Below, piece after piece: positions 1 through 6,863 of a stretch of 9,816 bases of DNA. Each line of letters opens with the position of its first letter. The first letter of the stretch is position 1. The notes beneath the pieces were generated by a model. It saw nothing but the letters and a program-made list of their open reading frames with translations, did no database searches and was not told the DNA's origin. A program made the translations under genes and the position numbers. This stretch comes from Spirochaetota bacterium (GTDB taxonomy: Bacteria > Spirochaetota > Leptospiria > Turneriellales > Turneriellaceae). The stretch spans positions 1 to 9,816 of the forward strand of contig CAUJII010000228.1 of assembly GCA_963205035.1 (NCBI GenBank). Direction: 5' to 3'.

Positions 1-425
1 TCGTGGTCTTCGTAAAGGTCGACTGTTTTTTCCGTTCGCTCGCGTGTCTGCAAACGAAACGAGGCCGCAGCAGTTAAGTTATACGTCAACGGAGTGTTCG
101 ACCGGTCGAAGACGCCGGGCTCTTCGAGATAGAGCAATATCTTGCCATACAAAATTAAATCCGCCGCATCTTTCTTATCGGTGACGGTGAGCGTTCTCAG
201 TCGAGTCAAGTTCGTTTGAATCTTTTCATTCAGGATACCCGTGAGGTGCGGTGCCAGCGTGCGGTTTTCAAAATTTTGGATGTAGACCGTGCGGTTGATA
301 CTCCGGTACGCGGCGTAGGGAGCGGAAGGTGTAAACGTAGCGTCTTTCTGCCAGCCGCCCTTCGCGAACGCACAACCGAAGAGTGCGAATGCGAAGAAGG
401 GTGACACACGCCAAAATTTTTGCAT
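1..425 (-). CDS. lptE: LptE-like LPS-assembly lipoprotein (N-terminal 141 residues, cut by window edge)
   Basis: The frame is open from an ATG at 425 to the window edge with no stop, giving 141 residues. The ATG shares its A with the TAA of the upstream biotin carboxylase gene (TAATG), so translation is probably coupled. The N-terminus is a short lipoprotein-type signal: basic residues K3 and R6, a hydrophobic stretch at 7-16, then LFGC with Cys18 as the likely lipidated residue. Phe at -2 departs from the enterobacterial lipobox but would fit the relaxed spirochaetal one. The mature part follows the LptE pattern: a first strand ending YIQNFENRT (48-56), a helix leading through LTGILNEKIQTNL (61-73), then DAADLILYGKI (86-96). 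LptE plugs the LptD barrel and helps deliver LPS to the outer leaflet. The gene is clear; the family call rests on this N-terminal pattern and could instead be another small outer-membrane lipoprotein. Confidence 0.65.
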   Translation of the reverse strand, partial: MQKFWRVSPFFAFALFGCAFAKGGWQKDATFTPSAPYAAYRSINRTVYIQNFENRTLAPHLTGILNEKIQTNLTRLRTLTVTDKKDAADLILYGKILLYLEEPGVFDRSNTPLTYNLTAAASFRLQTRERTEKTVDLYEDH

Positions 426-1876
426 TACAAACCCGTGTTGGAGAAATTGGCCAAGTCGCCGAATCGTTCCGTGTTTTCGTGAAGCTCCAACTGGTATCGA
501 ATAATTGCTGCGAGCTGCGCTGCCTCTTCGGGGGAATTTTGCGGTGGAATAAATTCTTTTTGCAAATAGCGTGTGTAGTGCAGCATCTTTCGGAATTTTT
601 CATCGTGTAGGAGTTGCAGCGTCAGCGGTATATTCGTGTGGATGCCGTTTACAAAAAATGCTTGAAGAGCCTTTTCGAGTTTGACGATTGCATCAGCGCG
701 GTTTGCTGCGTGCACGACGACTTTGGCAATCATGTTGTCGTATTTTCCCGAGATGTGGGAACCTGCGCGCACTCCCGAATCGACGCGCACCCCCTTCGGT
801 TCGACGTATTGCAAAATTTCACCCGTCGATGGTTGGTAAGTGCCGTCGCTTTTCTCCGCACAGATGCGCGCTTCGATTGCATGCCCGCTGCATGTAACAT
901 TTGCATAGTTAGTCTCGTGCCCTTCAGCAATGAGAATCTGCTCGCGCACCAAATCGAGACCTGTGACCATTTCTGTAACAGTGTGTTCAACCTGAAGGCG
1001 GGTGTTCATTTCTAAAAAATAAAACTCCTGCCTTTCGCTGTCATAGAGATATTCCATTGTGCCGGCGTTAGAATAGCCGACATGGTTCGCCAAGCGCACC
1101 GCAGAACTATGGAGTTCTTGACGCACGTTATCGGGTAAGCCCAGCGCAGGGGCTTCTTCGATAATTTTTTGGTTGTTGCGCTGCGCAGAGCAGTCGCGGT
1201 CAAAGAGAGCGAAGTTTTCTTTTTTAGAATTACCCAAGACCTGCACTTCGACGTGCCGGGCCTTGACCAAATATCTTTCGACGACCAACGCTTGGTTCTT
1301 ATAAAGCCTTTCCGCTTCTCTCAAGACCTTATCGAAAGCCAAGTTGGTATCGGCCCTATAATCGATAATCGCCTGCGCTTTGCCTCCGCCGCCTGCTGCC
1401 GCTTTGAGCACGACCGGCAAACCAATACGCTCGATAAGGCTCTCTCGCTCCATTGCCGACAGCGACGACCCATCTTCGATTTCTGCGCCGGGTAAAAGTG
1501 GAACTCCTGCTGCTTTGGCGCAAGCTCTGGCACTCGTCTTAGCTCCCATGCGTTCCATTGCAGCGGAAGAAGGCCCGATAAAAACGACGCCGGCTTCTTC
1601 GACTCTGCGCACAAATTCGGCGTTCTCAGACAGGAAGCCGTAGCCCGGATGGATTGCGTCGATTTTTTCACGGGCGCAGAGATCGAGAATAAAATCTTGG
1701 TCTAAGAACCCCTGCGGCAGCTTGAAAGCTGTGTCTGCTTCTAACACATAAAGCGCATCGGCATCCTCGTCTTCAAAAACAGCGACGCACTGAATCTTCA
1801 TTTCGTGCGCTGTGCGAAAAATACGCCGCGCAATCTCGCCTCGGTTTGCAACGAGTAATTTTTGGATGGATCTCAT
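425..1876 (-). CDS. accC: Biotin carboxylase (acetyl-/acyl-CoA carboxylase BC subunit), with divergent ATP lid
   Basis: This 483-residue protein is a biotin carboxylase: ATP-dependent carboxylation of biotin on a carrier protein, the first half-reaction of acetyl-CoA carboxylase and related acyl-CoA carboxylases, in the cytoplasm. The N-terminal domain opens with LLVANRGEIARRI (7-19) and carries IHPGYGFLSENAEF (75-88). The ATP-grasp domain has counterparts of the E. coli residues K116 (K113), K159 (K158), H209 (H208), Q233 (Q232), K238 (K237), E276 (E275) and E288 (E289). EMNTRLQVEH (289-298) and the catalytic arginine in EARICAE (R337) are present. Oddities: the glycine loop reads GGGGKAQA instead of the near-invariant GGGGRGMR, and SAQRNNQK replaces S-x-QRR-H/N-QK. 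There is a C-terminal tail of about 40 residues after the usual end, and no biotin-attachment motif. The start lies 1 bp after the TPR gene stop (TAA-T-ATG), with no evident Shine-Dalgarno, suggesting coupling. The partner biotin carrier and carboxyltransferase are not in this window. Confidence 0.93.
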   Translation of the reverse strand: MRSIQKLLVANRGEIARRIFRTAHEMKIQCVAVFEDEDADALYVLEADTAFKLPQGFLDQDFILDLCAREKIDAIHPGYGFLSENAEFVRRVEEAGVVFIGPSSAAMERMGAKTSARACAKAAGVPLLPGAEIEDGSSLSAMERESLIERIGLPVVLKAAAGGGGKAQAIIDYRADTNLAFDKVLREAERLYKNQALVVERYLVKARHVEVQVLGNSKKENFALFDRDCSAQRNNQKIIEEAPALGLPDNVRQELHSSAVRLANHVGYSNAGTMEYLYDSERQEFYFLEMNTRLQVEHTVTEMVTGLDLVREQILIAEGHETNYANVTCSGHAIEARICAEKSDGTYQPSTGEILQYVEPKGVRVDSGVRAGSHISGKYDNMIAKVVVHAANRADAIVKLEKALQAFFVNGIHTNIPLTLQLLHDEKFRKMLHYTRYLQKEFIPPQNSPEEAAQLAAIIRYQLELHENTERFGDLANFSNTGL

Positions 1877-1877
1877 A

Positions 1878-2972
1878 TTATTCGATGGATTGATTGAGGA
1901 GTCTCTTGGTTTGTTCTAATCGCTTTTTCATGCGAGCAAGGGATATTTTTGAATAGATGGCATCTTGCGGAAAGTTGAGCATGACTTCATATTGCTTTGC
2001 CGCCGTTTGATAGTCTTGCGCGAAGAAAGAAGATTCACCATAATAAAAATGCAGCTCTTTGCTATAAGTCAGTTTCGTGTCGACCATACGGAACCAGAGC
2101 GTCGCATCGTAATACTTTTTCAGCGTGTACGCCACTTTTCCCATTCCGATGAGTGCGTCGTTAAATCCAGAATCTTGTTTCAGGCATTGCTTGTAGACAT
2201 CGAGCGCCTCGATAGTGCGCTTCTGCTCTAAGAGCGAATCTCCCAAGGCGACGAGAGGCAAAAGATCATAGATATCGTAGCGGTACGCGCGCAGAAAGTT
2301 AAAATCCGCAGCGTCGCGTTTGGCAGCCAACTCAAACGCCTTGCCCAAGAAATAATAATTACGGCTGTACTGAGGCACAAGTTGTATCGTCTTTTCAAAC
2401 TCGGCGATTGCTTCTTGATGCATCTTGAAGAATAAATACACACGCCCTAAATTAAACCGCGCTGGAAAAAATTGCGGCTCGTGGTCGCGCAGCTCTTCCA
2501 AAATTTCGCGCGCACGGTCCATGTCGTTGGCCTGCACAAATGTCATCGCCTCATTATTTTTTGAAGACGCTAAATCCAACGCACCATCGGTCCAGAGAAA
2601 ATTGCCTCGGTTGATAATTCGCGGCCTTTCTGTGGTATTCACCCCGTCTTGAAGAGGCTTCTTCGCCGTGCGCAAATCGTCGGCAGTGATACGGTTAGGA
2701 TATTTTTTTTCGCTTTCATCGACTATAACCCAACCCATCTCAAAATCAAGAGGGGTCGGCTTGAAGCTCGACAAGAACTCCGGCGTAATGCGCGGATGAT
2801 TCAGCTTGAGGTCGGGGTGTACTTTATCGCGTCGCGGTGGGCGCGTTGAACCATGCCATACTTCGCTAATTGAAAAGAGAGCAGCGCTTGCGAAAAGACC
2901 CGCTACAAAAAAAACGGTTTTTAGAGTGCTTGTGATTCGCCCCTCTTGTCGGCATAGAGCTTGTCGCGCCAC
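1878..2972 (-). CDS. Membrane-anchored TPR-repeat protein
   Basis: As read here the protein has 364 residues. A basic N-terminus is followed by one hydrophobic segment (about 19-35), an uncleaved anchor or signal peptide, so the rest is probably periplasmic. Residues 40-135 are a Pro/Arg/Asp-rich region with no motif I recognise. From about 138 to 335 there are five to six TPR-like helical pairs, for example ARFNLGRVYLFFKMHQEAI (171-189), YYFLGKAFELAAKRDAA (206-222), LVALGDSLLEQKRTIEAL (240-257) and HFYYGESSFFAQDYQTAA (308-325). TPRs bind other proteins, so a scaffold role is likely; the partner cannot be read from sequence. The gene overlaps the end of the GST-like gene and ends 1 bp before accC. 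The start is uncertain: the only conventional in-frame start is GTG at 2972, inside the upstream gene and without a Shine-Dalgarno, and there is no in-frame ATG before the hydrophobic segment. A T8 tract (2907-2914) lies nearby. Confidence 0.85.
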   Translation of the reverse strand: MARQALCRQEGRITSTLKTVFFVAGLFASAALFSISEVWHGSTRPPRRDKVHPDLKLNHPRITPEFLSSFKPTPLDFEMGWVIVDESEKKYPNRITADDLRTAKKPLQDGVNTTERPRIINRGNFLWTDGALDLASSKNNEAMTFVQANDMDRAREILEELRDHEPQFFPARFNLGRVYLFFKMHQEAIAEFEKTIQLVPQYSRNYYFLGKAFELAAKRDAADFNFLRAYRYDIYDLLPLVALGDSLLEQKRTIEALDVYKQCLKQDSGFNDALIGMGKVAYTLKKYYDATLWFRMVDTKLTYSKELHFYYGESSFFAQDYQTAAKQYEVMLNFPQDAIYSKISLARMKKRLEQTKRLLNQSIE

Positions 2973-3676
2973 TCGATGAGGTCTGAGAACTCCGTCGCGA
3001 GATCTTTTTGAGTAAACGCTTCGCGGATTGCTGGCTTGAGCTTCAAAAATTTATCGCTTACCGGGGACACGAATTCCAATGTCGCTGCGGCGGTGATGTC
3101 GGCATAAGAAAAATCCCCCAAGAGAAAAGACTTCTTATCTAACGCCTTGCGAATCTTGAGCAAGACTTCACGCACCTTTTTCTTTTCTTCGGCAATGATC
3201 GCATGGCGAAAATTATACTTCATGCCTAAGTATGCGGCGGCTAAGTCGGCGAGCGGTGAAAACATATTTTTTGTAAACTCGGGAAAAAAATCGGGCAACG
3301 ACGCAAGCTTTGCTTCTTCGCTATGCATCGTCGAATCCGTCGCAATCACGCGGTTTGCTTGCTGCGCTCTGTCGCAGAGTGTATGCCACGCTTTTACCTC
3401 CTCCATTTTTTCAAAGGGAATGAGTTTTTGCCGATGCCCTGTGCGGTCGGCATAAGCGACAATACTCCACGAATCGGTGAACGCGCGCTCACCCGTAACC
3501 AAGATTGGCACGCTAATGGGCCCAGTGAAGCGTCGGGTTGCCAGCCTCAATAGCGGCGTCGTAATCATCGGGATGTGTTCAATGTATTTGTAACGGATGA
3601 TGTGGTGGTCGAGCGCCCAGCGCGCCTGCTCTGTCCACATAGAGTATGTTAAACCATAAAGACGGTGTTCGTTCAT
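2921..3676 (-). CDS. Glutathione S-transferase-like protein
   Basis: This 251-residue protein has the two-domain GST layout. The N-terminal thioredoxin-like half starts HRLYGLTYSMWTEQARWAL (4-22). It contains the cis-proline element SVPILVTG (55-62, P57) and the following D68-S69, equivalent to the glutathione-contacting Glu/Asp-Ser of GSTs. The C-terminal helical half carries the N-capping-box-like motif LLGDFSYADITAA (185-197; S190, D193). No signal peptide is seen, so it should be cytoplasmic. GSTs conjugate glutathione to electrophiles or act as thiol reductases or isomerases; the substrate cannot be told here, and the usual catalytic Ser/Cys/Tyr of helix 1 is not clear-cut (Y11, S12 candidates). 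The ATG at 3676 has a GGCAGG-type Shine-Dalgarno upstream. It is the first gene of a probable four-gene operon (GST, TPR, accC, lptE) and is divergent from the barrel gene. Its 3' end overlaps the assigned start of the TPR gene by 52 bp. Confidence 0.85.
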   Translation of the reverse strand: MNEHRLYGLTYSMWTEQARWALDHHIIRYKYIEHIPMITTPLLRLATRRFTGPISVPILVTGERAFTDSWSIVAYADRTGHRQKLIPFEKMEEVKAWHTLCDRAQQANRVIATDSTMHSEEAKLASLPDFFPEFTKNMFSPLADLAAAYLGMKYNFRHAIIAEEKKKVREVLLKIRKALDKKSFLLGDFSYADITAAATLEFVSPVSDKFLKLKPAIREAFTQKDLATEFSDLIEWRDKLYADKRGESQAL

Positions 3677-3790
3677 GCGTCTAACCTGCCCCCGGAGCGG
3701 GTCTGTAAAGCATAAGCCATTTCTGCTTGACGATTGCCTCGAAAGCCACCGTGTGGGCTCTCAATAAAAAAACCTATAAAGGAGTTACAC
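3677..3790. promoter_or_regulatory. Divergent intergenic region between GST-like and outer-membrane barrel genes
   Basis: These 114 bp separate two divergent starts, so promoters for both transcription units should lie here or slightly inside the coding regions. I see no convincing sigma-70 pair. TTGACG at 3727-3732 resembles a -35 box, but the correctly spaced position (about 3750-3755) is not -10-like. TATAAA at 3775-3780 abuts the Shine-Dalgarno and is too close to the start to serve as a -10 for the barrel gene. An imperfect inverted repeat (AGCCAC, loop CGT, GTGGGCT; 3744-3759) and an A7 run (3766-3772) precede the ribosome site. Operator function is not supported by anything further. 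Confidence 0.4.
3780..3784 (+). promoter_or_regulatory. Shine-Dalgarno that fixes the start of the outer-membrane barrel gene
   Basis: AGGAG sits 6 bases upstream of the ATG at 3791. This is the strongest ribosome site visible in the window. It selects ATG 3791 over the in-frame TTG at 3734, which would add 19 residues in front of an otherwise well-formed signal peptide. Confidence 0.85.
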
Positions 3791-5308
3791 ATGATTCGAT
3801 CGATCATTCAACAGGTTCTATTTTTTTCCATAGCATCTGTTTTTGCACTTTCGGCTGCGCCCAGAAAAAAAGCCGCACCCAAAAAAGTTGCCGAAAAAAA
3901 AATAGAGGCTCCGCCACAGAAAGCCGAAGCGCTGCCTGTTGCCGCAGAAACGGCGGCGCAGGGAGATCCATCCCACATCGACCCAGCGACTGCCGAGAAA
4001 TACGGCATCTCTCCCGAGCTCGTAGAGTCGATGAAGCGCAAGCGCGTCTTGAACGATGCCGACTTTGCAAAAAAGAAAGAAGGCGGATATTTCACCGGCT
4101 TACCTCTGGTGAACTTTGACCCAAACACGGGCGTCGGCTACGGCTTGCGTCTTTTCTATTTCAATAACGGCGAAAAGGGCGATCCGATGTTCCGTCGCAC
4201 GCCCTACCGGCATCAAGTCTATGCGCAATTTTTCCAAACAACTTATGGCTACCAATACCACGAACTCAACTGGGATTCACCCTATATCATGAATTCCCTA
4301 TTTCGCTTGCGCACCGCATTAGTTTTTGAAAAAAATATTTGGGCAAATTATTTCGGTACGGGCGCACGCACGATGAATGCGCTCAGTTACAACAATACCA
4401 CATACGGTAGTTACTCGGAGTATAACGACATGTTGAACAAAGCGCAGCCGGGCGATCCAGCCGGTTCTACCAACGCTGCGTTTAACCACTATGGCTTTGA
4501 ACGTCCGACAGCGGTTGCGTTTCTCGAACGCGATCTTTTCGGTGGCATCGTGAGACCGCAAGCAGGCGTTCAAATCAGCAAATACTCAATCACAAACCTC
4601 AGCGGGCAAAAAGTCCAGACAAAAGACGGGAGTGCGGTGAGCAACCAAACTCTCTTGGGCCAAGAAAACGCAATGGGGCTTGTTCGCGGTTACAACGGCG
4701 GGTGGCACAATCTCGTGCGTGTCGGAATTGCCGTCGACACACGCGACTTTGAACCCGACCCCAACAGCGGCCAGATGTTCGAGGCAATCGCCGAAACATC
4801 GAACAAAGCGTGGGGCTCCGACTTTAATTTCACACGCTACACCGTTTCAGAAAAATTTTATTATAGCCCTTTTGAAAAATTGGCGGACTTAGTCGTCGCC
4901 GGTCGCGCTGCTTACACGCAGGCAGTGGGCGATATGCCGTTCTATGCTCTCGACCAGATGGGCAGTACAGAACGCATCTACTTCGGTGCATTAGGCGGGT
5001 TGCGTTCGTTACGCGGTTACAAAGCAAGCCGCTTCATGGCGAACAACATCGCAGTGGCAAACTTGGAACTCCGTTGGACGACTTTCGACTTCACAGTCCT
5101 AGGACAGCGCTTCGCGCCGATCTTGGTACCGTTTTTTGATATCGGAAGTGCTTTCGACCAACCGAAAGATATTTCCACAAGCGTTTGGCGCTATTCTTAT
5201 GGCTTAGGCTTGCGGATTGCTTGGAACCAAGCGACGATTATTATTGTCGACTATGCGAAGAGCAAAGAGGACGCAAACCTCTATATCAACTTCAACCACA
5301 TCTTCTAA
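3791..5308 (+). CDS. Omp85-superfamily (BamA/TamA-like) outer-membrane beta-barrel protein without POTRA domains
   Basis: The protein has 505 residues. Residues 1-22 form a signal peptide (MIR, then a hydrophobic stretch to about 20, with cleavage probably around Ala22-Ala23). Residues 24-58 are a Lys/Ala/Pro-rich linker, followed by a short helical stretch and then the barrel from about 97 (GGYFTGLPLVNFDPNTGVGYG, 98-118). The barrel has alternating Tyr/Phe-rich strands and ends in phenylalanine (LYINFNHIF), a typical outer-membrane assembly signal. GGLRSLRGY (402-410) matches the conserved RGY/RGF loop of the Omp85 surface-antigen domain. It is followed by LELRW (425-429), FFDIGSAFD (448-456) and GLGLRIAW (471-478), the usual final-strand pattern. 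There is no room for POTRA repeats, so this is not BamA itself; it may be a small translocation pore or a lineage-specific barrel of unknown cargo. It is a single-gene unit, divergent from the GST-like gene and convergent with rodA. An A9 tract (3894-3902) lies in the linker. Confidence 0.9.
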   Translation: MIRSIIQQVLFFSIASVFALSAAPRKKAAPKKVAEKKIEAPPQKAEALPVAAETAAQGDPSHIDPATAEKYGISPELVESMKRKRVLNDADFAKKKEGGYFTGLPLVNFDPNTGVGYGLRLFYFNNGEKGDPMFRRTPYRHQVYAQFFQTTYGYQYHELNWDSPYIMNSLFRLRTALVFEKNIWANYFGTGARTMNALSYNNTTYGSYSEYNDMLNKAQPGDPAGSTNAAFNHYGFERPTAVAFLERDLFGGIVRPQAGVQISKYSITNLSGQKVQTKDGSAVSNQTLLGQENAMGLVRGYNGGWHNLVRVGIAVDTRDFEPDPNSGQMFEAIAETSNKAWGSDFNFTRYTVSEKFYYSPFEKLADLVVAGRAAYTQAVGDMPFYALDQMGSTERIYFGALGGLRSLRGYKASRFMANNIAVANLELRWTTFDFTVLGQRFAPILVPFFDIGSAFDQPKDISTSVWRYSYGLGLRIAWNQATIIIVDYAKSKEDANLYINFNHIF

Positions 5309-5318
5309 GAACAACACA

Positions 5319-5344
5319 CGTAGATGCCGCTTGCGGCATCTACG
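5319..5344. terminator. Perfect 12-bp inverted repeat between convergent genes (probable shared terminator)
   Basis: CGTAGATGCCGC (5319-5330) is followed by TT and then its exact reverse complement GCGGCATCTACG (5333-5344). The RNA would form an 11-bp stem with a 4-base loop on either strand. It starts 10 bp after the barrel gene stop and includes the rodA stop codon (TAG at 5342-5340) in its arm. Reading leftward (after rodA) it is followed by the moderately U-rich TGTGTTGTTCTT. Reading rightward there is no U run, so intrinsic termination is more credible for the rodA operon than for the barrel gene. Confidence 0.65.
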
Positions 5345-6863
5345 CGTTGATAAAGCGCCGTCTGTAAATATTGATGAGTATCCCCACACAGCTATAACAC
5401 AACAGCGTGTGCGAACCTCCATAGCTCACAAAACTCAAAGGAATGCCCGTAACCGGCATAATTCCCAGAGTGATACCAATATTGATAAAGATATGTAGAA
5501 AGAATATCAGCGCAATACCCGACGCGAGCATTGCACCAAAATCGTCTTTCGAGGTGATCGCGATGTTGATTGCTCGAAGCACTAGGCCAAAGAGCAGCAG
5601 CAAAAGAAGCGAGCTTCCCCAAAAACCTAACTGCTCTCCGACCACCGAGAAGATAAAGTCGTTATACCATTCTGGCAGAAACGGAGTATCTCCCTTCGTC
5701 ATGTCGCCTTGAAAAATTCCTTTGCCTGCAAACTTTCCCGACCCCACGGTGATGAGCGAATGCCGCAACTGATAGCCCGCGCCTTTTTGAAATTTGTCGG
5801 GATTCACAAACGAGACAATACGGATGACTTGATGCGGCTTGAAATTCAAGAACTTGTTCGAGAGAAAGGCCGAAGAAAAACTCAGACCAACAATGAGCAT
5901 AATGCTTGCAACGCGTTTCATCCAACGAGAGCCCGTCAAAAAGTTCCCGAGAATACCGAGTGCATAGAAACCAATGCCTGTGAAACCAATAGTGAGCATC
6001 ACTGCCGTGTTCCGCAGCATATCTCGCAGAAAAGAAGGCGCCGCCTTTTCTGCCTCAGCGGCGGCCTGCCAGAAAATCTTCAAGTTATCGCCTTGCGAAA
6101 GCGTGTCTTTCGCCCAGGCGACCAGCGTTTGATCGGCAACCATCCGCGTGTGGTAGCTCAAATTCTCGGCGACTTTCCACACTTCAAAGTTGAGAATACG
6201 AACAGCGTCGGCGAGACGAAAATGCTCTTCACGCAGCCTTGCATAAACATCGTCGACGATGATGTAGTGCTCGTACTCCAAAAACATCGGCGTAAAAATC
6301 GCAAAGAATGCGACGAGTGCAAATCCGAAAAGTACAGCGGTGTTCGCTCCACCGATGAAGAGCATGCCAAAAAGTATCGCCATGAACATGACCGCGCCGC
6401 CCAAGTCGGGTTGCACTCCAATCAAGAGCGCTGGAATAGTCGCGAGAATTGCCGGCAAAATAAGCTCTTTAAGTTTCCCGATTTCCGTTTCACGCAATAC
6501 TAAAAATTTACTCAGCGCAATCACCAAGACGAGTTTCATGAGCTCCGCCGGTTGAAAGCTTATGCCAAAAAGGCCAAACCACGACCGCGCGCCTTTGACT
6601 TGTTTACCGATGAAGGGAACCAAAACCAGAATGAGCAAGAATATGCCGCCCGCGTAAATGATGGGAGCAAACGAACCTAAGAGTTGATAATTCACGTTGG
6701 CTAAGACCAGCATGACAACGAGGCAGAGAGCCAACCAGATGAGTTTTTTGCGCGCCAATTCTTCACCGGTAACTCCACCGCCATAGAGCACAATGATTCC
6801 GATGATGGTCGCCGCTAATGCAAGCGAAATAGAAACCCAATCGAGACGTGTAACCTTTTCCAT
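5340..6863 (-). CDS. rodA: RodA, SEDS peptidoglycan glycosyltransferase, with a large periplasmic/membrane insertion
   Basis: RodA polymerises lipid II into glycan strands for side-wall growth and works as a complex with PBP2. At 507 residues it is about 135 longer than E. coli RodA. Family landmarks are present: FQPAELMK (103-110, K110), QPDLGG (151-156), GAGYQ (361-365), GSGKFAGKGIFQG (374-386), FLPEWYNDFIF (395-405) with D402 matching the catalytic Asp of RodA, and PVTGIPLSFVSYGGS (470-484). In place of the usual HTDF the sequence reads YNDF; the Asp is kept. Helices fall at about 10-27, 41-56, 64-84, 104-121, 134-150, 155-171, 174-195, 413-431, 443-467 and 474-499. Two extra hydrophobic segments (287-309 and 318-335) lie inside an insertion of about 140 residues after the seventh helix. 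The start ATG shares its A with the PBP2 stop (TAATG), and a GGGGA sequence lies 10 bases upstream. It is the last gene of the mre operon. Confidence 0.96.
   Translation of the reverse strand: MEKVTRLDWVSISLALAATIIGIIVLYGGGVTGEELARKKLIWLALCLVVMLVLANVNYQLLGSFAPIIYAGGIFLLILVLVPFIGKQVKGARSWFGLFGISFQPAELMKLVLVIALSKFLVLRETEIGKLKELILPAILATIPALLIGVQPDLGGAVMFMAILFGMLFIGGANTAVLFGFALVAFFAIFTPMFLEYEHYIIVDDVYARLREEHFRLADAVRILNFEVWKVAENLSYHTRMVADQTLVAWAKDTLSQGDNLKIFWQAAAEAEKAAPSFLRDMLRNTAVMLTIGFTGIGFYALGILGNFLTGSRWMKRVASIMLIVGLSFSSAFLSNKFLNFKPHQVIRIVSFVNPDKFQKGAGYQLRHSLITVGSGKFAGKGIFQGDMTKGDTPFLPEWYNDFIFSVVGEQLGFWGSSLLLLLLFGLVLRAINIAITSKDDFGAMLASGIALIFFLHIFINIGITLGIMPVTGIPLSFVSYGGSHTLLCYSCVGILINIYRRRFINA

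Noticed and set aside
268..603. 111-codon minus-strand open frame spanning the accC/lptE junction
   Set aside because: It is a shadow frame. The accC C-terminus and the lptE start, joined by TAATG, explain the region better.
3691..3701. CCCGGAGCGGG small inverted repeat upstream of the GST-like gene
   Set aside because: The stem is only 4 bp with a 3-base loop, within chance expectation.
3727..3732. TTGACG as a -35 promoter element for the barrel gene
   Set aside because: No acceptable -10 hexamer lies 16-18 bases downstream, so it was not listed as a promoter.
3734..3790. In-frame TTG at 3734 as the start of the outer-membrane barrel gene
   Set aside because: It has no ribosome site and would put 19 residues ahead of a well-formed signal peptide, while ATG 3791 has AGGAG at ideal spacing.
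5709..6503. 264-codon open frame on the plus strand opposite rodA
   Set aside because: It is antisense to an unmistakable RodA, its translation has no recognisable domain, and no ribosome site was evident.
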